This document shows positions 6,416 through 12,669 of a stretch of DNA of 13,817 nucleotides, in pieces. The notes below the pieces were generated by a model that saw only the letters and a list, made by a program, of their open reading frames with translations, ran no database searches and had not been told where the DNA came from. This stretch comes from Nitriliruptorales bacterium (GTDB taxonomy: Bacteria > Actinomycetota > Nitriliruptoria > Euzebyales > Egibacteraceae). The stretch lies in NCBI GenBank assembly GCA_007126835.1, contig SLAO01000122.1:1-13817 (forward strand), given 5' to 3'. A program made the position numbers and the translations under genes. Numbering within the stretch: position 1 is the stretch's first letter; the number at the start of each line of letters is the position of its first letter.

Positions 6416-7516
6416 GTGCCAAGCCTGTCCCTGTCCAGCCCTCGCGCCCGGCGCGTGTGGATCGCCGTGGGCTCCATGGCCCTCGTGCTCGCCGGTGCGG
6501 GGCTGGCTGTGATCTTCGCCGGCGACGAAGCCGACCCCGACAACGGCGTCGCCGTCGAACCGACGCCGACCCCCACGCCGACACCTACCCCCACGCCCAC
6601 ACCCATCCCCACGCCCACGCCCGAACCCACCCCGACGCCGACGCCCACGCCGACCGGGCCGCCCTGGCCGATGACCGGCCTCCCGGCCCAGGACGAGGCC
6701 GACCTCGAGCGCCCCATCCTCGCGGTCAAGATCGACAACCACCCTCGCGCCCGGCCGCAGACCGGCTTGAACTCCGCCGACACGGTCATCGTGGAACTCG
6801 TCGAGGGCACCGTGCGGATGATCGCCCTGTACCACTCCGAGCGGCCCGAGGCGGTCGGCCCAGTGCGGTCGGGACGCCTGGTGGACGCAGAGATCCTGCC
6901 CGGTTTCAAGCCGGCGTTTGCGTTTTCGGGAGCGGCCCGTCAGGTGCTGCCCACGCTGCAGCAAACCGACATGCCCCTGGTGATGGAGGGCGACGACGGC
7001 TACTACCGGGAGCGCTCGAGGTCGGCTCCGCACAACCTGTACCTCCGGCTGAACGCGCTCATCGAGGCAGCCGACGGGCTGCCACCGGGCGACGTGCCGT
7101 GGGAGCACGGTGACGAGCCACCCGGGGGAGGCCGGGAGATCGCCTCGGCAGGACTGCGCTACCCCAGCGCGGGCCGATACCGCTGGGAGTGGGACGAGCG
7201 CGAGGACCAGTGGGCGCGCTTGCAGGACGGTGCCGCTCACGTCAACGCCGACGAGGAGCAGCTGACCGCCGCCACGGTGGCGGTGCTCGACGTCGACTGG
7301 GTCGGCGCCGAACGCCGACCGTTCGAGCCACTCGGGGAAGGCGACGCCACGTTCCTGCGCGACGGCGAGGTCCACCAAGGACAATGGCGCAAAGCGTCCA
7401 GCGAGGCCCCCTACGAGCTACTCGACGCCGACGGGGAGCCCTTCGCGCTGGCTCCGGGACAGCTGTGGATCGAGCTGCTTCCGACCAACGGCACCTTCAG
7501 TGTCGAGGAGGGGTAG
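6416..7516 (+). CDS. DUF3048 (YerB-like) domain membrane-anchored protein with Pro-Thr stalk
   Basis: A basic N-terminus and a hydrophobic segment (about 14-35) export or anchor the protein. A Pro-Thr stalk (49-80) follows, then a DUF3048 domain from about residue 86. Family features include MTGLPA (86-91), LERPILAVKIDNHPRARPQTGL (97-118), VELVEGTVRMIALYHSERPEAVGPVRSGR (126-154), AFSGAARQVLP (169-179) and SAPHNLY (203-209). A second conserved part (about 245-361) ends in GQLWIELLPTNGTF. DUF3048 proteins such as YerB are extracytoplasmic and of unknown function. GTG 6416 (366 residues) is preferred because GGGGTGA lies 7 bases upstream; GTG 6398 and TTG 6410 are alternatives. No lipobox cysteine is present, so it is anchored or secreted. 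It lies 3 bases ahead of its paralogue, clearly in an operon. Confidence 0.85.
   Translation: MPSLSLSSPRARRVWIAVGSMALVLAGAGLAVIFAGDEADPDNGVAVEPTPTPTPTPTPTPTPIPTPTPEPTPTPTPTPTGPPWPMTGLPAQDEADLERPILAVKIDNHPRARPQTGLNSADTVIVELVEGTVRMIALYHSERPEAVGPVRSGRLVDAEILPGFKPAFAFSGAARQVLPTLQQTDMPLVMEGDDGYYRERSRSAPHNLYLRLNALIEAADGLPPGDVPWEHGDEPPGGGREIASAGLRYPSAGRYRWEWDEREDQWARLQDGAAHVNADEEQLTAATVAVLDVDWVGAERRPFEPLGEGDATFLRDGEVHQGQWRKASSEAPYELLDADGEPFALAPGQLWIELLPTNGTFSVEEG
6560..6655 (+). repeat. Pro-Thr codon repeat (protein stalk)
   Basis: About 32 residues of alternating Pro-Thr, with single Ile, Glu and Gly interruptions, are encoded by CC-rich triplets such as CCCACG and CCGACG. Such linkers act as extended spacers through the cell wall and are often glycosylated in actinobacteria. 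The repeat is prone to slippage, so its length probably varies between strains. Confidence 0.85.
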
Positions 7517-7519
7517 TGG

Positions 7520-8632
7520 GTGGATCGACCGTGGGCAGTGCGCTTGGCGGCAGGCGCGTTCGCGGTGGTAACGACGCTCGGTTGCACCCCCGACGACCCC
7601 GCTCCCGACCCGGCCACCCCCGAAGCGGACACCCCGACCCCCGAGCCGGCCACACCCGAGCCTGAGCTCGAGGAGACCGAGCCCGCCGCTCGCGCGCCGC
7701 TGACCGGACGGCCCGTCGACGACGCCGAGACCCTCGAACGCCCGCTCGTGGCGGTCAAGATCGACGACGCCGACGACGCGCTGCCCCAACAGGGCCTCGA
7801 GGTGTCCGACATCGTCTACACCGAGCTCGTCGAGGGCGGCACCACCCGCTTGCTCGCCCTGTTCCACAGCGAGGACCCCGGGGAGGTCGGGCCCGTCCGC
7901 TCTGCTCGCGAAAGCGACGCTGAGCTGCTGCCCGCCTTCGACGGGCTTTTCGCCATCAGCGGGGCGGCGCCGCAGGTCATCGAGCAGCTGCGCCAGGCCG
8001 ATGTGTCTCCGCTGGAGGAGGGCCGGCCCGCCCAGGCCTGGCGTCGTGAGCCGGATCGGAGGGCGCCGCACAACCTCTTCGTCCGTGCCGATCGGCTGTG
8101 GGAGTTCATCGCCGCGCTCGATGAGGACGACGCGCTCGACCCGGCCGACCCAAGGTTCGCCGCCGCCAGGCCCTGGCCGATCGCCGAGAACGGCGAGCCC
8201 ATGCCGCGCGGCGAACCGGCCGCCGGCGTGCGGCTGGCTTACTCCCAAGCAGCGCACGTCGGGTGGCGGTGGAACGCCGACGCCGAGGTCTGGCAGCGCT
8301 CCCGCGACGGTCAGGCCCACGTCGACGCCGAGGGTGCCCCGCTCGACGCTGACAACGTGCTGGTGGCGCGGGTGGCGACCAGTGTCGGACCTCGGACCGA
8401 CGCTGCAGGGGCTGCGACGGTCGAGATCGAGCTCCTTGGCTCGGGCCGGGCGCTGGTGTTGCGCGGCGGTGAGGCAGTCGAAGGCCGCTGGGAGCGTGAT
8501 ACGCCAACCGAGCCCTTCCGGTTCGTGACGGAGGACGGACGCCCGATCGAGCTGGCGGTCGGGCGTTCCTGGGTCGAGCTCGTCCCGGTCTCCGGCAGCG
8601 TCGAGGTCGAATCGCCCGCGCCACCGGGGTGA
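7520..8632 (+). CDS. DUF3048 (YerB-like) domain lipoprotein, paralogue of the upstream gene
   Basis: A 370-residue protein with a short signal peptide ending in TTLGC; C22 is the likely lipidated cysteine, though the lipobox is not ideal. An acidic Pro/Thr/Glu linker (23-59) leads into the DUF3048 domain: LTGRPV (61-66), LERPLVAVKIDD (72-83), VYTELVEGGTTRLLALFHSEDPGEVGPVRSAR (99-130), FAISGAAPQVIEQL (144-157) and RAPHNLFVRADRLW (181-194), with a C-terminal half ending in GRSWVELVPVSGSVEVE. GTG 7520 follows an AGGAGGGG ribosome site (7506-7513). It starts 3 bases after the first DUF3048 stop. The two share domain order and many motifs, so they arose by tandem duplication, but their anchoring differs (membrane helix against lipid). 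The biochemical role is unknown. Confidence 0.86.
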   Translation: MDRPWAVRLAAGAFAVVTTLGCTPDDPAPDPATPEADTPTPEPATPEPELEETEPAARAPLTGRPVDDAETLERPLVAVKIDDADDALPQQGLEVSDIVYTELVEGGTTRLLALFHSEDPGEVGPVRSARESDAELLPAFDGLFAISGAAPQVIEQLRQADVSPLEEGRPAQAWRREPDRRAPHNLFVRADRLWEFIAALDEDDALDPADPRFAAARPWPIAENGEPMPRGEPAAGVRLAYSQAAHVGWRWNADAEVWQRSRDGQAHVDAEGAPLDADNVLVARVATSVGPRTDAAGAATVEIELLGSGRALVLRGGEAVEGRWERDTPTEPFRFVTEDGRPIELAVGRSWVELVPVSGSVEVESPAPPG

Positions 8633-8745
8633 GTCGAGCCGCCCCCGCCACCTGGGTGGTCCAGGTGCCGACCCGCGAGGCACGTGGGCGGGGTCATCCA
8701 CGCTCGGTCACGCGGATGCGGCCGAGCGCCAAGTGATTGGGGCAA

Positions 8746-8808
8746 GGGGCGTGGTTGCCGGCCGGGCGCGCCTGGTTGCCCGCCAGGGGCGCGTGGTTGC
8801 CGGCCAGG
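8746..8808 (+). repeat. Three tandem 21-bp direct repeats upstream of pdxS
   Basis: Three contiguous 21-bp units (8746-8766, 8767-8787, 8788-8808) share the core TGGTTGCC followed by GCC and GG; GGTTGCC recurs at 8753, 8774 and 8795, exactly 21 bp apart. A degenerate fourth copy (TGTTCCCGGCCAGG) is at 8861-8874. The array abuts a -10 hexamer, and the third unit covers the -35 position. The period of two helical turns is what an array of regulator sites on one DNA face would show. Confidence 0.65.
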
Positions 8809-8816
8809 CTCCGCGG

Positions 8817-8822
8817 TACGCT
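8817..8822 (+). promoter_or_regulatory. Candidate -10 element for pdxS
   Basis: TACGCT fits TAnnnT. TGGTTG (8794-8799), inside the third 21-bp repeat, sits 17 bases upstream as a poor -35, which would suit an activator-dependent promoter. The predicted start would leave a leader of about 60 bases before the pdxS GTG. Confidence 0.4.
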
Positions 8823-8890
8823 CACAGGTGCGAGGCTTGCGACACCGCCGCGCAGCGAACTGTTCCCGGCCAGGCACTCGGAGCACCACT

Positions 8891-9802
8891 GTGAGCGACG
8901 CGCACATTCCCTCCCCTCAGCCCTCGACGGGCACCGACCGCGTCAAGCGCGGGCTTGCCGACATGCTCAAGGGTGGGGTGATCATGGACGTGGTCACGCC
9001 CGAGCAGGCGCGCATCGCCGAAGCGGCGGGCGCCGTGGCGGTGATGGCCCTCGAGCGCGTGCCGGCTGACATCCGCTCGCAGGGCGGGGTGGCGCGCATG
9101 AGCGACCCAGACATGGTCGAGGCGATCATGGACGCCGTCTCGGTTCCGGTGATGGCCAAGGCGCGCATCGGGCACTTCGTCGAGGCTCAGATCCTGCAGT
9201 CCCTCGGTGTGGACTACGTTGACGAGTCCGAGGTCCTCACCCCCGCCGACGAGGCGCACCACATCGACAAGCACGCGTTCACGGTCCCCTTTGTGTGCGG
9301 GGCGACGAACCTGGGCGAGGCCTTGCGCCGGCTCGGCGAAGGCGCGGCCATGATCCGCTCCAAGGGTGAGGCCGGAACCGGCAACGTCGTCGAGGCGGTC
9401 CGCCACATGCGCGCCATCGCTGGAGGCATCCGGCGCCTGGGCGCGCTGGCCGGCGAGGAGCTCTACGCCGAGGCCAAGAACCTCCAAGCCCCCTACGAGA
9501 TCGTCGCCGAGGTCGCCCGCACCGGCCGCTTGCCCGTCGTGTTGTTCACCGCGGGGGGAGTGGCCACGCCAGCCGACGCCGCCATGATGATGCAGCTCGG
9601 CGCCGACGGGGTGTTCGTCGGCTCGGGGATCTTCAAGTCCGATGAGCCCGCCAAGCGCGCCCGCGCCATCGTGCTCGCCACCACCTCGTACGACGATCCT
9701 GACGTGCTCGCGAAGGTCAGTCGCGACCTGGGTGAGGCCATGGTCGGCCTGAACCTGGAAGCCGACCCACAGGCCGAGCGCCTGGCTGTCCGCGGCTGGT
9801 AG
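8891..9802 (+). CDS. pdxS: Pyridoxal 5'-phosphate synthase lyase subunit PdxS
   Basis: The synthase subunit of the DXP-independent vitamin B6 pathway makes PLP from ribose 5-phosphate, glyceraldehyde 3-phosphate and ammonia supplied by PdxT. The 303-residue (beta/alpha)8 barrel is almost canonical: GGVIMDV with D33, ALERVPADIR (53-62), VMAKARIGH with the ribose-binding lysine K90, the second catalytic lysine K158 in MIRSKGEAGTGNVVEAVRHMR, and FTAGGVATPADAAMMMQLGADGVFVGSGIF (219-248). GTG 8891 is chosen because GGAG lies 7 bases upstream and the protein then has the family's normal N-terminus; the frame is open back to 8684 without similarity. Three direct repeats upstream suggest dedicated regulation. 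Unusually, the partner subunit pdxT is not adjacent but lies beyond a secreted repeat protein. Confidence 0.97.
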   Translation: MSDAHIPSPQPSTGTDRVKRGLADMLKGGVIMDVVTPEQARIAEAAGAVAVMALERVPADIRSQGGVARMSDPDMVEAIMDAVSVPVMAKARIGHFVEAQILQSLGVDYVDESEVLTPADEAHHIDKHAFTVPFVCGATNLGEALRRLGEGAAMIRSKGEAGTGNVVEAVRHMRAIAGGIRRLGALAGEELYAEAKNLQAPYEIVAEVARTGRLPVVLFTAGGVATPADAAMMMQLGADGVFVGSGIFKSDEPAKRARAIVLATTSYDDPDVLAKVSRDLGEAMVGLNLEADPQAERLAVRGW

Positions 9803-10019
9803 TTCGCAAGGTCCGGACCCGGTTGGGGGCTGGTGCTGCGCATCCTGGCCGGTTGCGCCTCGCTGCAGTGTGTAGTCAGCTTGGTGTGTTGTGCGCTGCG
9901 CGCGCTGTAAACGAGCAGGGGGTAGCGCGGAGTGGGTAGCAGAGGGTAACTTTACGGGTCCATTGAGCAACCTCTTGGAGGCGGGCTCTAGGCGGGCTCT
10001 ACGAGCAACGGAGATCCGG
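9803..10019. other. Intergenic region pdxS to repeat-protein gene
   Basis: These 217 bases include a perfect 10-bp palindrome GGTCCGGACC (9810-9819) just after the pdxS stop, a locally AT-richer stretch (9900-9960) with three GGGTA motifs (9920, 9934, 9944) that could hold a promoter, and a perfect tandem duplication GGCGGGCTCTA at 9980-9990 and 9991-10001. No strong terminator hairpin or gene was found. Confidence 0.4.
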
Positions 10020-10712
10020 ATGCGCCTTGGCCGTTGGCTGACCCTCCTGACCGTGGTGGCGGTGGCGGGACTGATCGTCCTCCCTGCTGCCGCGCAGGGT
10101 GGGAGCGCGACGAGCCCAGAAGGCGACGCGGACGATGTGGCGGTGCAGGCCTCCGGGTACGGCCCACCGCACTTCGTCCTGGAGCGTCACGACTTCCTCG
10201 CCCAGCGCTTCGCGGAGTTCTTCAGTCGCGTGCGTCCACTGGCCGGCGCACCCGGTGGGGAGTCCTCCGAACCTTCCGGCCCGCCGGATCATGCGGGGGA
10301 GCCTGGGCCGCCGGATCATGCCGGGCGTCCTGATGGCGCGGGCCCGCCTGATCATGCTGGGCAGGGTGGGCCGCCTGATCATGCTGGGCAGCCCGGTCCG
10401 CCGGATCATGCGGGGGAGCCTGGGCCGCCGGATCATGCTGGGCGTCCTGACGGCGCGGGTCCGCCTGATCATGCCGGGCAGCCCGGTCCGCCGGATCATG
10501 CGGGGGAGCCTGGGCCGCCGGATCATGCCGGGCGTCCTGATGGCGCGGGTCCGCCTGATCATGCGGGGCAGGGTGGGCCGCCGGATCATGCGGGGGAGCC
10601 TGGGCCGCCGGATCATGCCGGGCGTGCTGACGGCGCGGGTCCGCCTGATCACGCTGGGCAGCCCGGTCCGCCCCCGCACGCCTCCTCCGAGGCGCCGTCC
10701 GACGACGAATAA
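10020..10712 (+). CDS. Secreted GPPDHAG-repeat protein, function unknown
   Basis: I do not recognise a named family. The 230-residue product begins with a clear signal peptide (MRLGRWLTLLTVVAVAGLIVLPAAA, cleavage near residue 25). A short spacer (26-86) includes a possible amphipathic helix, FVLERHDFLAQRFAEFFSRV (52-71). The rest (87-222) is 13 exact PPDHAG hexapeptides plus a degenerate PPPHAS, at 9- or 12-residue intervals, ending in an acidic tail (SSEAPSDDE). Linkers are EPG, QPG, QGG or RPDGAG/RADGAG. Low complexity rich in Gly, Pro, Asp and His suggests an extended, disordered extracellular chain; regularly spaced Asp-His pairs could bind metal ions. ATG 10020 has GGAGAT ahead; the frame is open from 9891, but only this start gives a signal peptide at the N-terminus. 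It interrupts the usual pdxS-pdxT neighbourhood. Confidence 0.75.
   Translation: MRLGRWLTLLTVVAVAGLIVLPAAAQGGSATSPEGDADDVAVQASGYGPPHFVLERHDFLAQRFAEFFSRVRPLAGAPGGESSEPSGPPDHAGEPGPPDHAGRPDGAGPPDHAGQGGPPDHAGQPGPPDHAGEPGPPDHAGRPDGAGPPDHAGQPGPPDHAGEPGPPDHAGRPDGAGPPDHAGQGGPPDHAGEPGPPDHAGRADGAGPPDHAGQPGPPPHASSEAPSDDE
10278..10685 (+). repeat. Coding tandem repeat, 27/36-bp units in 90-bp super-repeats
   Basis: The repeat encodes GPPDHAG units. Intervals between units run 9, 12, 9, 9, 9, 12, 9, 9, 12, 9, 9, 12, 9 residues. This resolves into four 30-residue (90-bp) super-repeats (EP, R-DGA, Q linkers) with one extra 9-residue unit after the first. Twelve of 13 exact units encode Asp-His as GATCAT, the last as GATCAC, so the block carries 13 GATC sites. 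The near identity of codons points to recent expansion or gene-conversion-like homogenisation. Confidence 0.9.
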
Positions 10713-10713
10713 C

Positions 10714-10727
10714 TGCTCGGCTGAGCA
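10714..10727 (+). terminator. Small hairpin after repeat-protein stop
   Basis: TGCTC-GGCT-GAGCA forms a 5-bp stem starting two bases after the stop codon. It has no T-tract and is short, so its value as a terminator is doubtful. Confidence 0.3.
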
Positions 10728-10773
10728 CACGCGGTCACTGGTCCCGCGGCGATCCGTGCCCGCCCCTCGCAGC

Positions 10774-10779
10774 TACCCT
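10774..10779 (+). promoter_or_regulatory. Candidate -10 element placing pdxT on a leaderless transcript
   Basis: TACCCT fits TAnnnT and ends 8 bases before the ATG at 10788, so transcription would begin at or next to the start codon. No ribosome site precedes that ATG, consistent with leaderless translation, which is common in actinobacteria. No clear -35 is seen. Confidence 0.45.
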
Positions 10780-10787
10780 TGCCTGCG

Positions 10788-11525
10788 ATGACCACCCGTC
10801 ACTTCCCACCGCCGGCCCTCGGGCGCTCGCGCGTCCCGGGCGAGGGACTGCTCGATGATCGAGGCCCGCACTTCCGGCCGACGGTGCTCGCCGGCGCTCC
10901 GCGGATCGGAGTCCTCGCTCTCCAGGGGGATGTTCTCGAGCATCTGCGGCTGCTCGACGTCGCCGGCGCCGTGGGAGCGCCGGTGCAGACCACGGCGGAC
11001 CTCGATGGACTGGACGGTCTCGTGCTGCCAGGCGGCGAGTCGACGACGATTGGCACCCTGCTCGAACTCCACAATCTGCTCGGTCCATTGCGCCAGCGCA
11101 TCGACGCCGGGCTTCCGGTCTTCGGCACCTGCGCGGGTGCGATCCTGCTGGCTCGCCGGGCGTTGCGCCACGACGGAACGCCGGTGGAGCAGACCCTGGT
11201 GGGCGGGATGGACATGGTCGTGCGGCGCAACGCGTTCGGCCGCCAGGTCGCCAGCTTCGAAGCCGACCTCGACGTCACCGGCCTCACGGCGCCGATGCAC
11301 GCGGTGTTCATCCGAGCGCCCTGGATCGAGGAAGCAGGAAGCGAGGTCGAGGTCCTCGCGACGGCGGACACCGACCTGGGTCCCCGCGTGGTCGTGGCCC
11401 GCCAAGGCGCGTTGTTGGCGTCGGCGTTCCATCCCGAGTTGACCGACGATCCCAGGTTGCACCACCTGTTCGTGCGCCTTGTCGAGGAGGCTGAAACACC
11501 GCGGAAGCGCCCCGTCCGGTGCTAG
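10788..11525 (+). CDS. pdxT: Pyridoxal 5'-phosphate synthase glutaminase subunit PdxT
   Basis: The class I glutamine amidotransferase that releases ammonia from glutamine and channels it to PdxS. From the ATG the protein is 245 residues: RIGVLALQGDVLEHL (39-53), the glutamine-binding PGGESTT (81-87), nucleophile C115 in FGTCAGAILLA, RRNAFGRQVASFE (146-158), and the H215/E217 pair in SAFHPELTDD. Typical PdxT begins at about the IGVLALQGD strand, so this start gives a roughly 38-residue proline- and arginine-rich extension. GTG 10884 would give a 213-residue protein nearer the usual length but has no ribosome site. I keep ATG 10788 because a -10 hexamer is placed for leaderless expression. The stop codon lies inside a possible -10 for yebC. 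Confidence 0.93.
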   Translation: MTTRHFPPPALGRSRVPGEGLLDDRGPHFRPTVLAGAPRIGVLALQGDVLEHLRLLDVAGAVGAPVQTTADLDGLDGLVLPGGESTTIGTLLELHNLLGPLRQRIDAGLPVFGTCAGAILLARRALRHDGTPVEQTLVGGMDMVVRRNAFGRQVASFEADLDVTGLTAPMHAVFIRAPWIEEAGSEVEVLATADTDLGPRVVVARQGALLASAFHPELTDDPRLHHLFVRLVEEAETPRKRPVRC

Positions 11526-11528
11526 GGT
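11523..11528 (+). promoter_or_regulatory. Candidate -10 element for yebC
   Basis: TAGGGT fits TAnnnT, overlaps the pdxT stop codon and lies 31 bases before the yebC ATG. A matching -35 is not apparent, so yebC may instead be read through from pdxT. Confidence 0.35.
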
Positions 11529-11559
11529 CGAAAGGCGGCGCCGTCCAGGGAGAACGCCC

Positions 11560-12312
11560 ATGTCCGGTCATTCAAAATGGTCAACCATCAAGCGCAAGAA
11601 GGGCGCCCTTGACGCCCAGCGCGGCAAGCTGTTCGCGCGCCTCATCCGCGGCATCGAAGCTGCGGCCAAGACCGGCGGCGCGGATCCCGAAGCAAACCCC
11701 ACCCTCGCGACCGCGATCCAGAAGGCCCGCGATGCGTCGGTCCCCAAGGACAACATCGACCGCGCCCTCAAGCGGGCCGCCGGCAAGGAAGCCGGCTCGA
11801 TTGACTACGAGCAGGTCTTCTACGAGGGATACGCACCCAGCGGTGTCGCGATCTACGTGGAGTGTCTGACCGACAACCGCAACCGCGCCGCTAACGACGT
11901 GCGCACGGCCTTCAACAAGAACGGTGGCTCGCTGGCAGAAGCCGGGGCCGTTGGCTACCTGTTCAGCCGCACAGGGGTCGTCCTTGTGCCGGCCGACGAG
12001 GTCGAGGAGGACGACATCCTCGCCGCCGCGCTCGAGGCCGGCATCGACGACGTGCGAGCGGATGGGTCTTCCTATGCCGTGATCACGGACGCCTCAGACC
12101 TGCCGGATGTGAGGGCCGCGCTGGAGGAGGCCGGCGTTCCCGTCCAGTCTTCAGAGGTGACCATGCTGCCCAGCGTCACCGTCCCCATCGAGGACGAGGG
12201 CGCCGCCAAGCAGGTGCTCAGACTCGTGGACGCCCTTGAGGACTGCGACGACGTCCAGAACGTCTACACCAACTTCGACATTCCGGACAACGTGCTCGAA
12301 GCCGTCGCGTAA
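11560..12312 (+). CDS. yebC: YebC/TACO1 family protein
   Basis: A 250-residue cytosolic protein, the normal YebC length. It opens with the family signature SGHSKWSTIKRKKGALDAQRG (2-22), continues with KARDASVPKDNIDRALKRAAG (55-75), YEGYAPSGVAIYVECLTDNRNRAANDVR (88-115), KNGGSLAEAGAVGYLFSR (120-137), and ends in the alpha/beta domain with YTNFDIP (236-242). Members have been annotated as transcriptional regulators; work on YebC and mitochondrial TACO1 supports a role in translation, easing ribosome stalling on proline-rich stretches. ATG 11560 has AGGGAGA 6 bases upstream (11547-11553). It follows pdxT by 34 bases, as in Mycobacterium. This window itself encodes unusually proline-rich proteins (the PT stalk and PPDHAG repeats), which such a factor could plausibly help translate; that link is inference. 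Confidence 0.96.
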   Translation: MSGHSKWSTIKRKKGALDAQRGKLFARLIRGIEAAAKTGGADPEANPTLATAIQKARDASVPKDNIDRALKRAAGKEAGSIDYEQVFYEGYAPSGVAIYVECLTDNRNRAANDVRTAFNKNGGSLAEAGAVGYLFSRTGVVLVPADEVEEDDILAAALEAGIDDVRADGSSYAVITDASDLPDVRAALEEAGVPVQSSEVTMLPSVTVPIEDEGAAKQVLRLVDALEDCDDVQNVYTNFDIPDNVLEAVA

Positions 12313-12381
12313 GCGCGGGCTCAGGGCGGTCCCGGCGGTGATATCGGCGCGTGCTTGGCCTCGTTTCCGCTCGGGCGACCG

Positions 12382-12427
12382 CGACGTTGCGATTTCGACG
12401 TCGGGGAACGTCGCAATCGCAACGTCG
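12382..12427. repeat. REP-like palindromic repeat, complete copy
   Basis: A 20-base left arm (12382-12401) pairs with a 20-base right arm (12408-12427) across the 6-base loop CGGGGA, with one mismatch. The left arm contains GACGTTGCGATTTCGACGTC (12383-12402), which is itself an inverted repeat of GACGT and ACGTC around 10 bases. The same 21 bases recur exactly at the right end of the window (13797-13817), so this is a dispersed element and not only a local hairpin. Confidence 0.8.
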
Positions 12428-12669
12428 ACCCCGGGAGGGCACCAGGGAGGGCCGGTGACCGGCTGATCGAGGGATCGGAGTGCTGACGGGCTGCCAGGTG
12501 CGGCGCCCTTCCTGGGTGGGCACCGAACGCGCTCGCTTGAACCCCGGCCACACCGGCGGTGCGGGCGTCCCGCTGGCCCTGCCCACCCTGGCGCCCCGCC
12601 CACCCGGCTCCCGCCCGCACTGTTACCGCGCCCCGCTCTCACGGTTGGCCCGCACCCGGGTTGTCCACA

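Noticed and set aside
8684..8890. Upstream extension of pdxS
   Set aside because: It would translate the 21-bp repeats and the promoter; PdxS homology and a GGAG site support the GTG at 8891.
10278..10685. Regular repeats that might suggest a CRISPR array
   Set aside because: Units are 27 or 36 bp with no unique spacers, are in frame, and encode a coherent repeat peptide in a secreted protein.
10222..10730. Long open frames on the minus strand and in another plus frame across the PPDHAG repeat
   Set aside because: The repeat units are multiples of three, so any frame free of stops in one unit stays open throughout. Only the plus frame from 10020 has a signal peptide and ribosome site.
11479..11559. 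Upstream extension of yebC overlapping pdxT
   Set aside because: The conserved SGHSKW start and AGGGAGA site place the start at 11560.
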